Assembly (NCBI GenBank): GCA_015075515.1
Contig: JABTUE010000002.1
Span: 841,088 to 905,087 of the forward strand
Direction: 5' to 3'
DNA length: 64,000 bases
DNA from: Planctomycetota bacterium
GTDB taxonomy: Bacteria > Planctomycetota > UBA8742 > UBA2392
Shown: one piece after another, positions 1 through 8,052 of the stretch
How the letters are laid out: every line of letters starts with the position of its first letter
How positions within the stretch are numbered: the stretch's first letter is position 1
The notes under the pieces: model-generated
What the model saw: only the letters and a program-made list of their open reading frames with translations
Databases searched by the model: none
Told to the model about the DNA's origin: nothing
Made by a program: the position numbers and the translations under genes

Positions 1-1853
1 CCGGGCTGGCGCACGGCGGGCAGGGTCAACGCGGCCTGGCGGCCGTCTACCTCGGCGGTCAGCCTGACCAGATCGCCTTCCTTTACGCCCAGGGCTTCCA
101 TGGTGTGCGGGCTGAGCGCCACATAGTTACCCCAGTTCACGCGCGTCAGCGGGTCGCCGTTTTCCTGCAGCCAGCCGTTGCCGGCGTGGCGACCGTCACC
201 GATGTTGATGCTTTCATAGGCGATGATTTCGAAGTCGCCCGCCGGCACCTTGCCCAGGTCGGCGGCTTTGGCAGCGTCTTCGTTCATCACCGGCATGTTG
301 TGGATTACCGAAGCGCGGGCATCCACAAACCCGCGCTCGACGGCGCTGGTCCACGCCAGACCGCCCAGGATGTTGTTTTCCCAGAAGGTCTTGAGGTACT
401 CGCGGTAATCCTTGCCGCCGGCGGGCTCGCCTGCCCACTTCAGCAGGCTTTGCAGGCCATGCCGCGTCTTGTACAGCGGCCGGATGCCCGGCTGGGCAAG
501 CTGGTACAGACCGCGCACGGGTTCAAAGTCGTTCCAGGACTCCAGCGCGTGGTGGTCGCCGGCGACCCAGGCGCACTCCGAGGTCGTTTCATCCAGGTGC
601 GTGCCAATCGCCACCGTGGTGGCCACCTTGGCCAGCGCCTGGCGGAACTTGTCGGCCTCGGGCAGGTCGTAGGCCGGGTTCACGCCGTACAGAACCAGCG
701 TCTTGACCGACCCGGCCTCAAGGGCCTTGAGCAGTTCGGCCAGAGCGGCGTCGTTGCCCAGCGCCTGGCGCGAATGGTTGCGCAGGTCAATCGTGGCTCC
801 GTAGGCGCCCAGGTGGTGGTTGATCCAGTTCACCAGCCGCTGCTGTTCCTCGCTGTCGCTGCCGCACACAACCAGGGCGTGGCCTTTGGCGGCCCTAAGT
901 TCGCTGACAATCCGGTCGAGGTCGGCGGGCAGAACGTCGTGCTTGCCGGGTTCGCCAAAGCGTTTGTCGCCGGCCAGACGGTTGGCGATGTCCACCAGCA
1001 GGGCGCCGCGCTGGGCGTTGGGCAGGCGGAAGCGTTCGTCGGCGTTGGCGCCGGTCAGCGAATAGCGCGACTCGAACTGGATGTGACGGCTGAGTTCGCG
1101 GCGGCCGCCGGTCAGGTCGCGGGTCTGGGCCCACTGGGCGGCAAACTCGACCGGAGAGATCCAGGTGCCCAGAAAATCGGCGTCCAGGCTGACAATCACG
1201 CGCGCGTTGTCAAAGCGATAGTGCGGTATCACCTCGGCGCTGTGGGTGGCCTTGTGGGCCGCGGCCACGGCGTGGCTGGAACAGGCGTCGTAGCTGACAT
1301 GACGGGCGCCGGTGCGGGCGCAGAACGCGGCAATCGCGGCGTTGGCCGCGGGGCCGCTGACGGTGCCGGTCAAAAGCCACACACCGCCGCCGCGCACCGC
1401 CGCGGTGACGGCGGCATCCAGTTCGTCCCAGGTGGCGTCGCCGTCCTTGCGGCGCGCGCCCTTGACGCGGTCGGCGTCGTACAGGCCCCACATCTGGGCC
1501 TGGCCTTTGGCGCACAGGCCGCCGCGGGTAAGCGGGTTGGAACGATCGCCCTCAAGCTTGACCGGGCGGCCGTCGCGCACCTTCATGACCACGCCGCAGG
1601 CGCTGGCGCAGCCGCCGCAGGTGCTGGCGTAGTCGTACACCACGCCGGGGGTGATGCCTTCGGCTTTCTTCAGCAGCGGGTTGACGTAATGCTCGCGCGC
1701 GGTGCAGCCGGCGATCACCGCGCCCATGGCGGCCATACCGGTAACCTGCATGAATTCGCGGCGCGACTTGCTGACGACCTCGAGCTCCGCCCTCATTTCG
1801 GGCGGCATGTCCGCAAGGTCGTCCTGCCTGCCGGTCTGGATTTCGATCGCCAT
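1..1853 (-). CDS. ActB-like molybdopterin/Fe-S oxidoreductase subunit (partial, C-terminus outside window)
   Basis: This is the N-terminal ~617 residues of a large periplasm-facing oxidoreductase subunit; the gene runs off the left edge. I translated it from the ATG at 1853. A twin-arginine-type leader (SRREFM at about residues 31-36, then a hydrophobic stretch ending in GC) precedes a cluster motif C-x2-C-x3-C-x27-C (CGGCASAC, then GGLC). The text around it (GRPVKLEGD, LYDADR) resembles the molybdopterin-like half of ActB from alternative complex III. The gene lies 54 bp after a clear actA, the usual actA-actB order. In the family, ActB passes electrons from quinol to cytochrome c through Fe-S clusters. 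Retention of the four cysteines in the molybdopterin-type domain would permit an extra cluster. The ferredoxin-like half expected for ActB is not visible. A true molybdopterin oxidoreductase remains possible. Confidence 0.75.
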   Translation of the reverse strand, partial: MAIEIQTGRQDDLADMPPEMRAELEVVSKSRREFMQVTGMAAMGAVIAGCTAREHYVNPLLKKAEGITPGVVYDYASTCGGCASACGVVMKVRDGRPVKLEGDRSNPLTRGGLCAKGQAQMWGLYDADRVKGARRKDGDATWDELDAAVTAAVRGGGVWLLTGTVSGPAANAAIAAFCARTGARHVSYDACSSHAVAAAHKATHSAEVIPHYRFDNARVIVSLDADFLGTWISPVEFAAQWAQTRDLTGGRRELSRHIQFESRYSLTGANADERFRLPNAQRGALLVDIANRLAGDKRFGEPGKHDVLPADLDRIVSELRAAKGHALVVCGSDSEEQQRLVNWINHHLGAYGATIDLRNHSRQALGNDAALAELLKALEAGSVKTLVLYGVNPAYDLPEADKFRQALAKVATTVAIGTHLDETTSECAWVAGDHHALESWNDFEPVRGLYQLAQPGIRPLYKTRHGLQSLLKWAGEPAGGKDYREYLKTFWENNILGGLAWTSAVERGFVDARASVIHNMPVMNEDAAKAADLGKVPAGDFEIIAYESINIGDGRHAGNGWLQENGDPLTRVNWGNYVALSPHTMEALGVKEGDLVRLTAEVDGRQAALTLPAVRQP

Positions 1854-1907
1854 GTCGCTGTACCGCCCGCTTACGCTTTGCACTCCCTGATGCCTTCCCT
1901 GCCGCGC

Positions 1908-2525
1908 CTACCTGTGGCAGGCGTCGCACGCGTTCACCGGCGCGCGCTTTGGCAAGCCAAGCTTGCCCTGCCGGTCGTTCTGGTCACGGTGGCAGTTGAT
2001 GCACCAGCCCATGGTCAGGTTCTGGTGCTGTTTGGCCACCCCCACCGTCTTCATGTCGCCGTGACACACCGCGCAGTCAATGCCCTTGGACAGCTTGCCC
2101 GCGTCGTCCACATAGTGCGCGATCTTCACGTGCGTCATGTGGTTGAAGTACACAAAGTCCGGGTTGTTGTGCACGCGCTTCCATTTTACGCCCTCGCCGG
2201 TAGCCCAGGCCTGGCGCAGCGCCTCGATGTTGGTCTTGGCGTCGTCGCTCTGGCCCAGCACAAGCTGGGCGTGGCAGTTCATGCAGGTCTGCAGGTTCGG
2301 GATCGTGGCGTGGCGGCTTTCTTCGACACCGGTGTGGCAGTACTGGCAGTCAATGTTCAGGTATCCGGCGTGCAGGCGGTGGCTGTAGCTGATGGGCTGT
2401 TCGGGCTGGTAGTTGGTGTGAATGTTCGGAAGCTGGATGTCATCAATGCCGCGGATGCCAAGCAGCACCGGCATCGCAAACCCGATGGTCATCATCAGAA
2501 ACAGAACGGCCAGCTTCGCGCTCAT
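1908..2525 (-). CDS. actA: ActA, pentaheme cytochrome c of alternative complex III
   Basis: The 205-residue product has one N-terminal membrane segment (about residues 5-22) and five CxxCH heme sites: CQYCH, CMNCH, CAVCH, CINCH and CDACH, the last at the extreme C-terminus. Text such as YSHRLHAGYLNIDCQYCH and MGWCINCHRD is characteristic of ActA, the membrane-anchored pentaheme subunit of alternative complex III, a quinol:electron-acceptor oxidoreductase that replaces the bc1 complex in many bacteria. It is followed by an ActB-like gene and preceded by a NarI-like membrane cytochrome. The ATG at 2525 has a purine-rich GGAAGAG upstream. Family recognition is strong; the exact partner set in this organism is inferred. 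Confidence 0.88.
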   Translation of the reverse strand: MSAKLAVLFLMMTIGFAMPVLLGIRGIDDIQLPNIHTNYQPEQPISYSHRLHAGYLNIDCQYCHTGVEESRHATIPNLQTCMNCHAQLVLGQSDDAKTNIEALRQAWATGEGVKWKRVHNNPDFVYFNHMTHVKIAHYVDDAGKLSKGIDCAVCHGDMKTVGVAKQHQNLTMGWCINCHRDQNDRQGKLGLPKRAPVNACDACHR

Positions 2526-2543
2526 GAACTCTTCCGTGCCCCC

Positions 2544-3398
2544 TTAGTGGTGCCCGCCCTTTTCCTTTTCAGCCGAAACACCGCTCATGCGCGCGGCCAC
2601 ACGCCCGGCCTCGCCCAGAGAAATCCCGCGCTCCAGTGACTTGAAGCCCCAGACCCGGATGTTGGGAATCAGCAGGTGCGTGACCATGCGCGAGTGCAGC
2701 AGCACACCAAACGCCGTGGCGCCCAAAATGATGTGCAGCTTGGCCATGGTCGGCAGACTGTAGACCGCCGAACGGTCCGAAAACCTGAACATCCAGCAGT
2801 CCAGAAAATGCTGCCACGCCACCGTGCCTGTCCACTGGCTGGCCCAGCGCACCGTGGCCCAGGCATAAATGCCCGCGCCCAGCGCCCCCAGCACGTGCCC
2901 GATCACGCCGATATCCGCCAGCGCGAACTGCTTGCGCAGCGCCGGATCCAGCAGGTGCCGCAATTGCAGGTTGAAAATCGCCAGCATGGTGAAGAACGCC
3001 AGCGCCATGCCCACTGTCTCCAGCAGGCCGCGCTGGCCGGCCTCGGAGTTCCACCAGCCCACCAGGTTCGGAAACAGCACCAGCGCCAGGTGCAGCAGCG
3101 TCAGACCGATCAGCCCCACCGAAAGCGGCACGGCACGCAGGTCGCGCTCCTGTTGCAGCGTCAGCACCGGCGGCTTGAGCTGGTTCAGAATGAAGTGCAG
3201 CAGCCACGGGCCGTCCGGGCGGGGCAAAGCCTTGTTGAAGCTCAGGCGCCACTGCACGCAGGCACGGCCAATGCCCGCCAGGATCAGCAGCACCGTAAGG
3301 TGCGGCGTGATCACCAACAGCACATCCAGCAGCGGGTTCACCGCGACGGTGATGTCGTCCAGGGTCTTCTGCGGCAGATAGCGGAACTCGCCTGACAT
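2544..3398 (-). CDS. NarI-like membrane-bound cytochrome b (respiratory gamma-subunit family)
   Basis: This 284-residue integral membrane protein has about five hydrophobic helices. The C-terminal part (LPTMAKLHIILGATAFGVLL, then HSRMVTHLL) resembles the gamma subunit of respiratory nitrate reductase, which binds two b hemes through histidines and oxidises quinol at the membrane. Further histidines that could be ligands lie near the N-terminus (PHLTVLL) and before the middle (LLHLALVLF). It sits 15 bp downstream of the diheme cytochrome c gene and 18 bp before actA, so cotranscription is likely. Typical alternative complex III uses NrfD-type ActC and ActF for quinol instead, so a NarI-type subunit here is unusual. 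The start ATG at 3398 has a GGAGAC ribosome-binding site. No NarG or NarH is visible in the window. Confidence 0.75.
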   Translation of the reverse strand: MSGEFRYLPQKTLDDITVAVNPLLDVLLVITPHLTVLLILAGIGRACVQWRLSFNKALPRPDGPWLLHFILNQLKPPVLTLQQERDLRAVPLSVGLIGLTLLHLALVLFPNLVGWWNSEAGQRGLLETVGMALAFFTMLAIFNLQLRHLLDPALRKQFALADIGVIGHVLGALGAGIYAWATVRWASQWTGTVAWQHFLDCWMFRFSDRSAVYSLPTMAKLHIILGATAFGVLLHSRMVTHLLIPNIRVWGFKSLERGISLGEAGRVAARMSGVSAEKEKGGHH

Positions 3399-3413
3399 CC
3401 TGTCTCCGTGCTG

Positions 3414-4376
3414 CTAGTGGTGCCCGTGGTCGTCGGCGTAAGGCCCGTCCACGTACTCGTGCTCTTCCTCGACGAACAGCTTGCCGAACAGCGAACCGTC
3501 CAGCAGGAAAATGCCCAGCGCCGCCAGAATCAGCGCGAAGATGGGCAGATAGTTCGACTGGTGCTCGGTGCCGGTGTCGCGCGCCGCGCGCTCGAAGAAC
3601 GCGATCAGCGACGCGTATTCGTCGGCGGTGATCGGTTTGGCCCTGGGCCCGTAAAAGTGATGCATCGGCGTGCCCTTGGGGTCTTCCAGCAGCGCCTTGA
3701 GACCTTCGGCGTCGCGGGCGATTACCCAGGTGTGGGCGATGTTCGGCCCCACGTTGGCGCCGCGAAGCTGTTTGTGCGAGCTGTTCATGCCCGCGCCGAT
3801 GGTGTGACAGCCGGTGCACGACGGCGCGCCGTTTTCAAAGCCGTGCTCGCCGCTGGCCAGCGCGCGGCCCAGCCGCACCTTTTCACGCGGGTCAGGCCCG
3901 AACTCCTGGCGGTGGCGCAGGATGAAGTCAATGATTTCCAGCAGCTCGGCATCGGTGAAGCTGCTGCCGCCGCGCGGCGCCATGGCGCCGGCAAAGCCGT
4001 CGCGCATCTTCACAAAGTACGGGTCGGCCACGCCCTGCGGATCCTGCACGAACTTCAGGATCCGCTCGCGCTCGGGCACGCGCTCGGCCAGTCCAAGCAG
4101 CCCCGGCCCGGCCGCGGTGCCCTTTTCATCAATCCGGTGGCAGCTTGCGCACACCTGCTGGAACTTGGCCTTGCCGGGGTGTTCGCCCTTGGCCGGTGTC
4201 CAGTCCAGCGGGGCAAACTTGCCGGTGTTGGCGGGGTTTTCCTTGGGCGGGTCAACGGGAACAAAGGTGGACTGCTGGGCCAGCACGCGGCCGGTGCCCA
4301 GACCGGCGCAGGCCAGCGCCAGCGCCGCGCAGGCCAGCGCCACAAGCCGCAGATGCTTTCCGCGCCGACGCTTCAC
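3414..4376 (-). CDS. Diheme cytochrome c with C-terminal membrane anchor
   Basis: A GTG start at 4376 is chosen because GGAGG lies at a suitable distance upstream and the N-terminus then reads as a signal peptide (KRRRGKHLRLVALACAALAL). The 320-residue product has two CxxCH heme sites, CASCHRIDEKG (about residue 75) and CTGCHTIGAG (about residue 190), each followed by methionines that could be the distal ligand. One membrane helix near the C-terminus (about residues 275-300) is followed by an acidic, His-containing tail. It is the first gene of a tight set with the NarI-like cytochrome, actA and the ActB-like gene. It probably carries electrons between the quinol-oxidising complex and a terminal acceptor; this is inferred from position. 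Confidence 0.8.
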   Translation of the reverse strand: MKRRRGKHLRLVALACAALALACAGLGTGRVLAQQSTFVPVDPPKENPANTGKFAPLDWTPAKGEHPGKAKFQQVCASCHRIDEKGTAAGPGLLGLAERVPERERILKFVQDPQGVADPYFVKMRDGFAGAMAPRGGSSFTDAELLEIIDFILRHRQEFGPDPREKVRLGRALASGEHGFENGAPSCTGCHTIGAGMNSSHKQLRGANVGPNIAHTWVIARDAEGLKALLEDPKGTPMHHFYGPRAKPITADEYASLIAFFERAARDTGTEHQSNYLPIFALILAALGIFLLDGSLFGKLFVEEEHEYVDGPYADDHGHH

Positions 4377-4559
4377 TTCGTTCCAACCTCCGTGCGCAAA
4401 CCTGACCCGCAATGCACCGCCAAAGGCGGAGAACGCCCCCTGCGCTCTCCCCTGAAACCTGGCAAGGCTTGCGGTAACCCCCTGGGCCTTGGCCCGCCAC
4501 ACCCGCGCTGTTGCTGCTTCCCCTGTGCCCGCGCGAGTGTCGCGGCGTCACGACGCGCA

Positions 4560-4573
4560 GGGTGTATACACCC
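4560..4573. promoter_or_regulatory. Perfect 14-bp palindrome, candidate operator/promoter of the actA cluster
   Basis: GGGTGTATACACCC is a perfect palindrome. Read on the minus strand, its TATACA core could be a -10 element with TTTTCC about 18 bp upstream as a weak -35, driving the gene that starts at 4376. A symmetric site over a -10 box is a common repressor-operator arrangement. The function is inferred. Confidence 0.35.
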
Positions 4574-4640
4574 AAGCCACGCCGCGGAAAACACCCTATT
4601 TTCAACTATTGCGCCGGTTGTGCCGCCCCGGCGCGTTGCT

Positions 4641-4670
4641 CTGAAACCCGCTTGATTAAGCGGGTTTCAG
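4641..4670 (-). terminator. Strong hairpin after the cytochrome c lipoprotein gene
   Basis: CTGAAACCCGCTT and AAGCGGGTTTCAG form perfect 13-bp arms around a 4-nt loop. It lies about 50 bp past the stop at 4721. No T-run follows on the minus strand, so it may be an RNA-stabilising or Rho-assisted end rather than a classic intrinsic terminator. Confidence 0.55.
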
Positions 4671-4720
4671 GGCGTGACAAAGGCAACCATTGCAGACTGC
4701 CGCGATCCGGCACACACCGG

Positions 4721-5188
4721 CTACTTGCCCGCCAGTGACCGCACGTATGCCACAAGCTGCCAGCCCTCTTCTTCGCCGGCGCCGATCAGGCCGGTCATGG
4801 CCGAGCCACTGGGGCCGCCGACAGCGCCGGTCATGACGCGCCAGTAAATGTAGGCGTCACTCACGGACTGAAACTCGGCGCTGGTCAGGTCGGTGGGCTT
4901 GGGGTTGAGTTCCTTGCCCTGTTCGCCGTCGCCCTTGCCGCCGGCGCCGTGGCAACTGGCGCAGTTGCCCTTGCCGGCATAAAGCTCTTTGCCCTTGTCA
5001 ATCACGGCCTGGGCCTTGAGATCAACACCTGCCGGCGGCTTCTTTTCCTTATAGTCGGCCGGCACATCCTTGCGCAGGATCACCTTGGGTTTGGGCGCGG
5101 TATTGGCGCTGTTGCCGCCGCCGCCACCGCAGGCGGCCAGCAGCGCCAGAACCATCGCGCCGGCCAGCATCATCGTCAGCCTGTTCAT
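4721..5188 (-). CDS. Monoheme cytochrome c lipoprotein
   Basis: The start at 5188 is set by the upstream GGAGAC and by the lipoprotein signal peptide that follows (LALLAACGGGG, lipobox cysteine at about residue 19-20). The 155-residue product has a Gly/Asn/Thr-rich linker and one class I cytochrome c domain with CASCHGAGGKGDG at about residue 83 and a later methionine-containing segment (SGSAMTGLIG) that could supply the axial ligand. It should sit as a lipid-anchored electron carrier on the outer face of the inner membrane. It lies downstream of the heme-copper-oxidase-like gene, so it may be that protein's partner. The hairpin at 4641-4670 separates it from the actA set. Confidence 0.85.
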   Translation of the reverse strand: MNRLTMMLAGAMVLALLAACGGGGGNSANTAPKPKVILRKDVPADYKEKKPPAGVDLKAQAVIDKGKELYAGKGNCASCHGAGGKGDGEQGKELNPKPTDLTSAEFQSVSDAYIYWRVMTGAVGGPSGSAMTGLIGAGEEEGWQLVAYVRSLAGK

Positions 5189-5292
5189 GAGTCGTCTCCG
5201 TTGCATCGTCCCCGCCGTGGTTCTTTTGAGATGCCAGGGGCGGGCTGTCAACGGGCGTGGATAAGCGGGTTTGCGGACAACACAGGTCCGAT

Positions 5293-6660
5293 TCAGGCCG
5301 TGACGCCGGCCCGCCGTTGCGCGCGCCGGCCCGCCACCAGCACCGCCAGAAACAGCACGCCGCCGCAAAGCGCCACCAGCCCGCCGGCGCCCATGACGCT
5401 GAGGCCGGCCCATTCGCCCGTGCTGCGCACGATCTGTTCGGCGCCGTACTTTTTGCGCTCGGCCCCGGCCACACCGGCAATGGCGAACCCGGCGCCGAAG
5501 ATGGTCTGGCCGATGCCGAACACCACCGGCTGCCACGCCGCCACACGCCGTAGCCGCGCCGGACGCCCGTAGTCGGGCTGCAGCGCCAGAATCGTGGCCA
5601 TGTACGTGGCGGTCACGGCGCCGATGCTGACGTGATAGTGCGCCGGCACCAGCGTGGTTTCGGCGCTGATGCCCGCGCCCAGCAGAAAGCCCAGAATCGT
5701 CATGCACGCGGCGGTGGCAAAACCTGTAAACGCCGGCGTGGTCAGCGCGCCGGGCGCCAGACTGCCGCGCGCCTGCCACAACGCGCGGCCGCACGCCGCC
5801 AGCAGCACCACCACCGCCGGAAAAATACCCCAGCGCATCAGTTCCGTGAACAGGCCCATGCCGTCGTCGCGCGCGGCAAGCCACGGCCCGGCCAGTGCCG
5901 GCGCCGCCAGCAGCAGCATCAGGCCCGCGGCCAGCTTTGGCGCCACGGGCACGCGCCCCAGCACCCGCGACAGCAGCAGCAGCCACGCCGACGCCATGGA
6001 CAGCACGTTGACGAACTGCAGCAGATGGCCGCCGCCCCAGAACAGGCGCTCGAAGTATTGCCACTGGGTCAGCCCGTCGGCCTGGGTGGCCCAGGCCGCA
6101 AACACCGTGGCCAGCGACAGCACAAACACCACGGCGGCACAGCGCATGCCCGCCACGGCACCCGGCGGCAGCAACGGCGAGGCGCCCGGCGCGACCAGAC
6201 GCCGGTCGGCAAATTGCAGGCACACACCCCCGGCAAACACCGCCAGCCCGCCCAGAAACAGCCCGTGGTCCAGCGCCGGCACATAATTCGACAGCACCGG
6301 CTCGGCGTCGGCAAAGAACATCGCCAGACTGAACAGGATCATGCCCGCCGTGGCCACGCACCACGCCGGCAGGGAAAGACTGGGCCGGCGCGCGCCGGGC
6401 AGAAGACAGAACAACCCGGCGGTGCTGGAGAAAAACCACACGCCCAGCGCCAGGTTCACGTGCACCACCAGGCTGCGTTTGGCCGCGGCGGTATCAATCA
6501 GGTGCGACAGGCCGGGGATCCGCCCCACCACCAGCACCAGCGCGATCGTGCCGGCAATCAGCAGCGACAGCACGCCCAGCGTAAACCAGCGCCGCGCGTC
6601 GGCCAGCGCGATTTCGCGCGGCCCCGCTTGCCTACCCGTTGTCGGAACTTCGGGCGCCAT
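5293..6660 (-). CDS. Divergent heme-copper-oxidase subunit I-like membrane protein lacking the Cu-B histidine pair
   Basis: The 455-residue product has about 12 hydrophobic helices, the fold expected of heme-copper oxidase subunit I. A helix-2 histidine (VHVNLALGVWF) and a late pair (AHYHVSIGAVTATYM, compare the THFHYV region of oxidases) match the heme-ligand positions. A helix-6 motif FWGGGHLLQFVN resembles the region carrying the first Cu-B ligand. The adjacent-histidine pair normally found in helix 7 is absent; that part reads ARDDGMGLFTELMRWG. This suggests a heme-binding protein that may not reduce O2. I chose the ATG at 6660 over a GTG at 6705 because of the GGTGGCGG just before it. 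A cytochrome c lipoprotein gene follows. Substrate and reaction are unknown. Confidence 0.65.
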   Translation of the reverse strand: MAPEVPTTGRQAGPREIALADARRWFTLGVLSLLIAGTIALVLVVGRIPGLSHLIDTAAAKRSLVVHVNLALGVWFFSSTAGLFCLLPGARRPSLSLPAWCVATAGMILFSLAMFFADAEPVLSNYVPALDHGLFLGGLAVFAGGVCLQFADRRLVAPGASPLLPPGAVAGMRCAAVVFVLSLATVFAAWATQADGLTQWQYFERLFWGGGHLLQFVNVLSMASAWLLLLSRVLGRVPVAPKLAAGLMLLLAAPALAGPWLAARDDGMGLFTELMRWGIFPAVVVLLAACGRALWQARGSLAPGALTTPAFTGFATAACMTILGFLLGAGISAETTLVPAHYHVSIGAVTATYMATILALQPDYGRPARLRRVAAWQPVVFGIGQTIFGAGFAIAGVAGAERKKYGAEQIVRSTGEWAGLSVMGAGGLVALCGGVLFLAVLVAGRRAQRRAGVTA

Positions 6661-6716
6661 GACCGCCACCATAGCATCGGCATCCGTGGTACAAGGGCGC
6701 GCCACCGGAGCCCGCC

Positions 6717-7346
6717 ATGAACCCGCTGCCCTTTGACTGGAACGCCGCCGCCGCCCACGTGGCCGCCGCCGACCCGCGCCTTGGACGTGTGATTGCCGCC
6801 TGCGGCGACGCGCGCCTGGTGCCGCGCACGCCGGACTCGCCGTTTCATTCGCTGGCCCGCGCCATCATCTACCAGCAGTTGTCGGGCAAGGCCGCGGGCA
6901 CAATCCACAACCGGCTGCTGGGGCTGTTTGAACGCCGGCGCATGACGCCGCGGGGTCTGCTGGCGCTGGGCGCGGGCTCGCTGCGCGCTGCCGGGGTGTC
7001 GGCCAACAAGCAGAAGGCGCTGAAGGACCTGGCCCGGCGCGCGCTGGACGGCGAGGTTCCGGGTTTTGCCCGTCTGCGGGGCATGGACGACGAGGCGATT
7101 ATCGAACAACTGACCCGCGTGCACGGCATCGGCCGCTGGACGGTCGAGATGCTGCTGATCTTTGACCTGGGGCGGCCCGACGTTCTGCCATTGGCCGATC
7201 TTGGTGTGCGGCGCGGGTTGATGCTGGCCCACGGCATGAAGTCGCTGCCGGCGGCCGTGACGCTGGCGCGCCGGGCAGCAGCCTGGGCACCCTTTCGCAC
7301 AGTGGGAAGCTGGTACTGCTGGCGGGCGTGCGAACTGCAAACATAG
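6717..7346 (+). CDS. AlkA-type DNA-3-methyladenine glycosylase (HhH-GPD family)
   Basis: The 209-residue product matches the helix-hairpin-helix base-excision glycosylases. It has a substrate-pocket segment (SLARAIIYQQLSGKAA, about residues 43-58), the hairpin HGIGRWTVEML (about residues 136-146), and the catalytic aspartate in PLADLGVRRG. It removes alkylated bases such as 3-methyladenine from DNA. There is no iron-sulfur cluster loop at the C-terminus, so it is not an EndoIII or MutY type. It is transcribed divergently from the heme-copper-oxidase-like gene with only 56 bp between starts. Confidence 0.88.
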   Translation: MNPLPFDWNAAAAHVAAADPRLGRVIAACGDARLVPRTPDSPFHSLARAIIYQQLSGKAAGTIHNRLLGLFERRRMTPRGLLALGAGSLRAAGVSANKQKALKDLARRALDGEVPGFARLRGMDDEAIIEQLTRVHGIGRWTVEMLLIFDLGRPDVLPLADLGVRRGLMLAHGMKSLPAAVTLARRAAAWAPFRTVGSWYCWRACELQT

Positions 7347-7362
7347 CGGCCGCAAAACAGCA

Positions 7363-7397
7363 AAAGCGCGAAATGCCGACGGGGCACTTCGCGCTTT
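7363..7397. terminator. Bidirectional terminator between convergent genes
   Basis: AAAGCGCGAAATGCC and GGCACTTCGCGCTTT pair with one mismatch across a short loop. It sits between the glycosylase stop (7346, plus) and the next minus-strand stop (7418). A- and T-tracts flank the stem on either strand. Confidence 0.7.
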
Positions 7398-7417
7398 CGT
7401 CTTTGCGCGGCCGGAAA

Positions 7418-7936
7418 CTACGAACCGCGTTTCATCAGGCTGGGGTCGGTCTTGGGCTCAACGGGGCTGTCGCCCTTGCGCTTGAGAAAACTGGTGTACT
7501 CGGCCCAGATTTCGCGCACCTGGTCGGGCGTGATGTGGCCGTCGTCCATCAGGATGCTTTCAATCCGCTTGATGTCGCCCAGCGCCTTGAACAACTGGCG
7601 CTGAAACGCCAGCCCTTCGTCAAGCTGGGTCTTGGTGATGAAGCCCTTGCGGAACATGCGCCGGCCCAGCCGCTTGTCTTCCTGGCGGATCAGTGCGTAG
7701 TTGCGGGCCTTGACCAGTTTGTACAGTTCGGCCCGCGACAGCCAGTTGTGCGCCAGAATCGCGTGGGCAAGGTCAAGGTCACGATTTTCGTTGCGGGCCG
7801 TCTGGCAATCCGCCAGGGCCTGGTCGATCTGTTCCTGAGTGACCTTGGTGTTCTTCAGGATGATCTGAATCAGCAGTTGATCCGCCTGGGACATGCGCAC
7901 AGCCCTGGCTTCCTTGGTGGTAAATGCGTTCATCAC
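7418..7936 (-). CDS. Conserved-looking protein with three helical repeat units, unknown function
   Basis: I do not recognise a specific family. The 172-residue soluble, charged protein shows a recurring short helix-turn pattern (VTQEQIDQALADCQ, LSRAELYKLVKARN, ITKTQLDEGLAFQR, ITPDQVREIWAEY) resembling the small N-terminal helical modules of type II secretion / type IV pilus ATPases. It has no signal peptide or membrane segment. The start is uncertain: tandem ATGs at 7936/7933 or an ATG at 7894. It stands alone, ending at the shared terminator. A regulatory or adaptor role is only a guess. Confidence 0.6.
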   Translation of the reverse strand: MMNAFTTKEARAVRMSQADQLLIQIILKNTKVTQEQIDQALADCQTARNENRDLDLAHAILAHNWLSRAELYKLVKARNYALIRQEDKRLGRRMFRKGFITKTQLDEGLAFQRQLFKALGDIKRIESILMDDGHITPDQVREIWAEYTSFLKRKGDSPVEPKTDPSLMKRGS

Positions 7937-8052
7937 TGCAGCTCAGTCGGGGGGTGCGGGGGTGGCTGCCCTGTAGATTGAACACCATCGGCCGCCCGAT
8001 GGCAAGCCGACGCCGGCACGACCGGACAGGAATTGGGCGTTTCCGCAACAGC

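Larger units (their letters stand above)
4377..4720. other. 344-bp non-coding gap inside the cytochrome cluster
   Basis: No convincing gene is present. The gap holds a 13-bp-arm hairpin (4641-4670) just past the end of the cytochrome c lipoprotein gene and a 14-bp perfect palindrome (4560-4573) upstream of the diheme cytochrome gene. Short open frames here have neither ribosome-binding sites nor recognisable products. The gap probably ends one transcript and starts another. Confidence 0.6.

Noticed and set aside
105..2639. Long plus-strand open frame (844 residues) at the left end
   Set aside because: It is the shadow of minus-strand actA, the ActB-like gene and the NarI-like C-terminus; the real genes have heme motifs, Fe-S motifs and ribosome-binding sites.
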